A program made the position numbers and the translations under genes. This document shows, in pieces, positions 13,741-16,611 of a stretch of 16,611 bases of DNA. The stretch comes from CAYNLK01 sp964398055. Its GTDB lineage: Bacteria > Chloroflexota > Anaerolineae > 4572-78 > J111. How positions within the stretch are numbered: position 1 is the first letter of the stretch; every line of letters starts with the position of its first letter. The stretch is taken from positions 1 to 16,611 of the forward strand of contig CAYNLK010000088.1 in the NCBI GenBank assembly GCA_964398055.1. Reading direction: 5' to 3'. A model generated the notes under the pieces. That model made no database searches. It was given only the letters and a program-made list of their open reading frames with translations, and had not been told where the DNA came from.

Positions 13741-16457
13741 GGGGAATATCCTCGTTCAACTCGATAGTGGTTCAACTGAGTTTCAATGGTTTGAACTAAA
13801 CCTCTCAAATTGAGCGGTTTGCTTAAATACTCATTGGCGCCGCTGGCCAGGCAACGCTCCCGGTCACCGGGCATAGCCAGCGCGGTGACGACGATGATGG
13901 GCGTCGTGGCAAAGGCCGCCTCGGCTCGCAACCGGCGGGTCGCTTCCAGACCGTCCATTCCCGGCATCTGAACATCCATCAAAATCAGAGCCGGCCTTTC
14001 TTCTTGAGCCAGAGCAATGGCTTCCTGGCCGTTACGAGCGACAATAAGCTGATAGGGTTGGTGGGCCAAATAGTCTACCAGCAGGCTGATGTTGTCTTCA
14101 TTGTCATCGGCCAGTAAGATGAGGGGCTGTTTAGCCCTGGCTTGACCAGAGTCGGCTAGAACCAGTTTGTCCAACTCAGCCGCCGGGGCCACGGTTTCGG
14201 CCGTTTCAGCCCAGGGCAGCGATACGGTAAAGCGGCTACCCCGGCCCACTTCACTCTCCACGGAGACGCCGCCGCCGTGCATCTCGGTCATCCGCGATAC
14301 CAGCGACAGGCCCAGCCCGGTGCCATAATACTGCCGGGCCAGCTTGCTATCCAATTGCACAAAGGGTTGAAACAGCCGGGCCAGATCCTCCGGAGCAATC
14401 CCGATGCCGGTATCCCAAACGGTAAAGTGGACGGCCTGTTGGGCCGGATCTTTTTTTACCTCCAACCCAATCTGTCCCCCCTCGGGAGTAAACTTGATGG
14501 CGTTGCTCAATAGATTTACCAGTATCTGCTTCAGGCGACGCTCGTCGGCCAGCAGGCTGGTGATGCCATCGTCGATGGTGTAGGTTAACTGCAACTGCTT
14601 TTTGTGAGCCAGTTGTTTGACCAGTCTGACGCTGGCTTCAGCCACCGACCGGACCGACGTCGGCATGAGCTCTAACTCCATTTTGCCGGCCTCAATTTTA
14701 GACAGATCCAGGATATCGTTGATCAACTCCAGCAGGTGACGGCCGCCTTCCTCAACATTCTGGGCATATTTGAGTTGTTTCTCGTTCAGGTCGCCAAATA
14801 TTTTCTCACGTAGAATTTCGGCGGAGCCAAGAATGGCATGTAAGGGCGTGCGCAGCTCGTGGCTCATTGCGGCCAGAAATTCATCTTTAAGGCGGGCGGC
14901 CCGGGCCAGCTCGGCGTTGGCTTTGCTCAATTCGGCCGTCCGTTCCCGGACTCGCTGGGCCAGCAAGGCTCGCTCTTCGGCCAGAGCGGCTTCGGCTTGT
15001 TTCCGCTCGACGATTTCCTGCTGGGCTTTTTGATACAAGCGGGCATTCTCGATGGCGCTGGCCGCCTGGTTGGCCAGTAATTTGGCCATAGAAATCTCCT
15101 GGTGGCTAAAGGTGCGCTCAACTCGACTATCTGTCAATTCAACCAGACCGACAACGTGACGCTGAAAAACCATGGGCATGAGCAACAGAGTCTTGAGCTG
15201 ATGCTGCTGCATAAAAGCCAATTCGGCCGGATCCAGATATGTTTGCTGAATGGTCATTTGCTCGACCACCTGCTCTTCCAGCACCGCTCTGATTACGGGA
15301 TAGTCGGCCAGGTGATGCGGATCGGCTGACAAGTTAGAATCCCACCAGCCCTGACTGGCGTGATACTCGGCAACTTTAACCACCATGTCATCGTCCCGGT
15401 TGAATTCGGAGATGGCGCAGCTTTCCACGTTCAGCAACTTGACCATTTCCTGAGCCACTGTATCCAACACGTAGCGCAGGTCCAGGCTAGAGGTGATGGC
15501 CAACCCGGCGGCTTGCAGAATGGTCAACTCACGATACCGTTGCAGTAGTTCAGCTTCGGCCCGCTGGCGTTCGTGCAGTTCAACCTTCAGCCGCTCGTTG
15601 GTGTCTTTCAGGTCGGTGCCGCCGGCTTTAACTTTTGACTCCAGCGCCTCTTTGGCCTGTTGCAGTTGCCACAGGATATTGGCTTGTTCCTGGGTGTGGG
15701 CTGCTCTAAGGCCGAGGAGGCGTATAACTTGGTCCTGATACGTGATCGCCAGGCTGAGGAGTTCGATAGGCAAAGTTGAGCCATCCCGGCGCTGGCCCAC
15801 CACCAGGTAAGGTCGCTCGTATTTGATGACCGTGTTTCTCAACACCGTGCTGCGAGATTCCGGCGTGACCAGATCGAGCAAAGTCATTCCGGTCAATTCG
15901 GTTGGACTATACCCAAACAGCTCGGCCAGCGTCTGGCTGGCAGCCAGAATATTGATTTTTTGGTGAACTATCACTCCTTCAAAATCAGTCCGGGTCCGTT
16001 GGCAGAAATGGCGCCGAAGCTCCTCGAGGGTTGGCTCGGTCAGGTTGAGGCTGACGACTTCCTCCGATTCTGCCGGCAGAGTTTGCGCTTCAACCGGGTG
16101 ATCGTGGCCGTCATCTGCCGGTTTGTCGATTGGCTTCAACTCGTAACCAGTTCTATCCTCATCGCTGGTTACGAGCTGTTCGGCCATTGGAGGCGACAGG
16201 TTTTGTTTGAGAATGCGGCTCACCAGCCAGAAGGCCAGGCCCATAATCAGGCTTATCCCAACCCCAAGCGGCCACCAGATTTTTGGCTGGGCCGCCATTG
16301 CGTAGACAAAAGCGGCCAGGCCAACAATGATTATCGTCGTAACCAGGAGCGCGGCCAATTGAATAACCAGACGTCGTTGCAGGTTTTTTAGGGTGTTGGG
16401 GGAGGCAGAGGTGGGGTTGGCCGATTTATGTTTTAGATCCATCGCGGAGCCTACCAT
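13737..16457 (-). CDS. Hybrid sensor histidine kinase (2 TM, PAS, GAF, HisKA, HATPase, REC)
   Basis: 906 aa. Two closely spaced membrane helices at about 31-55 and 61-83 leave almost no periplasmic loop, so sensing is probably cytoplasmic or in the membrane. A PAS domain spans about 155-253 (GVIVHQKINILAAS, LFGYSPTELTG) and is followed by a coiled coil (about 256-310). A GAF domain covers about 318-472, and a second coiled coil (about 473-520) leads into HisKA with H533 in MSHELRTPLHAI. The ATPase domain has N648 and N652, G1 DTGIGI at 682-687 and G2 GTGLGL at 712-717. The C-terminal receiver carries D784/D785, phosphoacceptor D828 (LMDVQMPGMDG), T858 and K880. All catalytic residues are present. 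The start may instead be the in-frame ATG at 16442, with GGTAGG 7 bases before it; the first ATG has no clear ribosome site. This is the first gene of the signalling operon and overlaps the next by ATGA. Confidence 0.92.
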   Translation of the reverse strand: MVGSAMDLKHKSANPTSASPNTLKNLQRRLVIQLAALLVTTIIIVGLAAFVYAMAAQPKIWWPLGVGISLIMGLAFWLVSRILKQNLSPPMAEQLVTSDEDRTGYELKPIDKPADDGHDHPVEAQTLPAESEEVVSLNLTEPTLEELRRHFCQRTRTDFEGVIVHQKINILAASQTLAELFGYSPTELTGMTLLDLVTPESRSTVLRNTVIKYERPYLVVGQRRDGSTLPIELLSLAITYQDQVIRLLGLRAAHTQEQANILWQLQQAKEALESKVKAGGTDLKDTNERLKVELHERQRAEAELLQRYRELTILQAAGLAITSSLDLRYVLDTVAQEMVKLLNVESCAISEFNRDDDMVVKVAEYHASQGWWDSNLSADPHHLADYPVIRAVLEEQVVEQMTIQQTYLDPAELAFMQQHQLKTLLLMPMVFQRHVVGLVELTDSRVERTFSHQEISMAKLLANQAASAIENARLYQKAQQEIVERKQAEAALAEERALLAQRVRERTAELSKANAELARAARLKDEFLAAMSHELRTPLHAILGSAEILREKIFGDLNEKQLKYAQNVEEGGRHLLELINDILDLSKIEAGKMELELMPTSVRSVAEASVRLVKQLAHKKQLQLTYTIDDGITSLLADERRLKQILVNLLSNAIKFTPEGGQIGLEVKKDPAQQAVHFTVWDTGIGIAPEDLARLFQPFVQLDSKLARQYYGTGLGLSLVSRMTEMHGGGVSVESEVGRGSRFTVSLPWAETAETVAPAAELDKLVLADSGQARAKQPLILLADDNEDNISLLVDYLAHQPYQLIVARNGQEAIALAQEERPALILMDVQMPGMDGLEATRRLRAEAAFATTPIIVVTALAMPGDRERCLASGANEYLSKPLNLRGLVQTIETQLNHYRVERGYSP

Positions 16458-16534
16458 GAATAGCGTCGCGCCATAACCATACAGGCTAATATATTCTACC
16501 GGATTCTAACCGTTCTCGCTATTCGCCATTGGTA

Positions 16535-16560
16535 CCCAAAATCACAACGTCATTTTTGGG
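16535..16560. repeat. Seven-base inverted repeat in the intergenic region
   Basis: CCCAAAA at 16535-16541 and TTTTGGG at 16554-16560 form a dyad around a 12-base centre. It lies between the kinase start and the rightward TTGACA, so it could be an operator for either direction; no known family site is recognised. Confidence 0.35.
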
Positions 16561-16576
16561 ATGGTTCAGAAATCGG

Positions 16577-16610
16577 TTGACACATTAACAACAGAATAAG
16601 TTTACAGGAG
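16577..16610 (+). promoter_or_regulatory. Rightward -35 element and ribosome site of a gene beyond the window
   Basis: A perfect TTGACA at 16577-16582 is followed by AGGAG at 16606-16610, one base before the window ends. A clear -10 hexamer is lacking (TAAGTT at 14-base spacing or GTTTAC at 17), so the promoter is weak evidence. The ribosome site suggests a plus-strand gene starting a few bases past the edge, divergent from the kinase operon. Confidence 0.35.
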
Positions 16611-16611
16611 C

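Larger units (their letters stand above)
16458..16611. other. Intergenic region at the right edge, probably divergent
   Basis: This stretch separates the hybrid kinase start from the window end. For the minus strand I see AT-rich TAGAAT and TATATT elements near 16487-16498 but no matching -35, so the kinase promoter is not settled. The region also holds the inverted repeat at 16535-16560 and rightward signals near 16577-16610. Confidence 0.5.

Overview
The window looks like a piece of a GC-rich Chloroflexota chromosome, probably Anaerolineae or a relative. This is inferred from gene content, not from a marker gene: a DUF2079 membrane protein and a GT39-like membrane protein that both carry soluble beta-sandwich tails, a large secreted DNRLRE/Calx-beta protein ending in YLPLIVK, and many PAS/GAF/HAMP signalling proteins. 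No rRNA, tRNA, transposase, phage gene or CRISPR array is visible.

Layout. Three plus-strand genes fill the left 6.9 kb: polX (71-1807), a bacterial family X DNA polymerase with an intact PHP exonuclease domain, then two translationally coupled GT-C type membrane proteins (1885-4377 and 4374-6896) behind a good sigma70-like promoter at 1834-1862. Only 21 bases separate the second from a convergent minus-strand block covering the rest. Read in its own direction (right to left), that block holds a 906-aa hybrid histidine kinase (16457-13737), a 359-aa REC-HisKA-HATPase kinase overlapping it by ATGA (13740-12661), a 129-aa CheY-like regulator (12573-12184), a membrane CACHE-like/HAMP/class III cyclase-like protein (11994-10099), and, one base after its stop, a 1059-aa secreted Calx-beta/DNRLRE protein (10097-6918).

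How the parts may work together. The kinase and REC modules could form a phosphorelay: two histidine sites and three receiver aspartates, all with conserved residues. The cyclase-like protein has HAMP and a recognisable cyclase fold, but one metal-binding Asp is His and the transition-state Arg is Leu, so it may be a sensor or scaffold rather than an enzyme. Its near-fusion to the adhesin-like protein suggests that signalling and a surface protein are made together. The cyclase/adhesin pair has its own candidate promoter with two 11-bp-spaced direct repeats in the -35 region, a PhoB-like layout.

Points most worth a second look are the degenerate cyclase coupled to a surface protein, the direct-repeat operator, a two-part heptanucleotide repeat array translated in frame inside the second GT-C gene, and a possible AUU start with a leader hairpin on the DUF2079 gene. 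At the right edge, TTGACA and AGGAG point rightward and suggest that a divergent gene begins just beyond the window.
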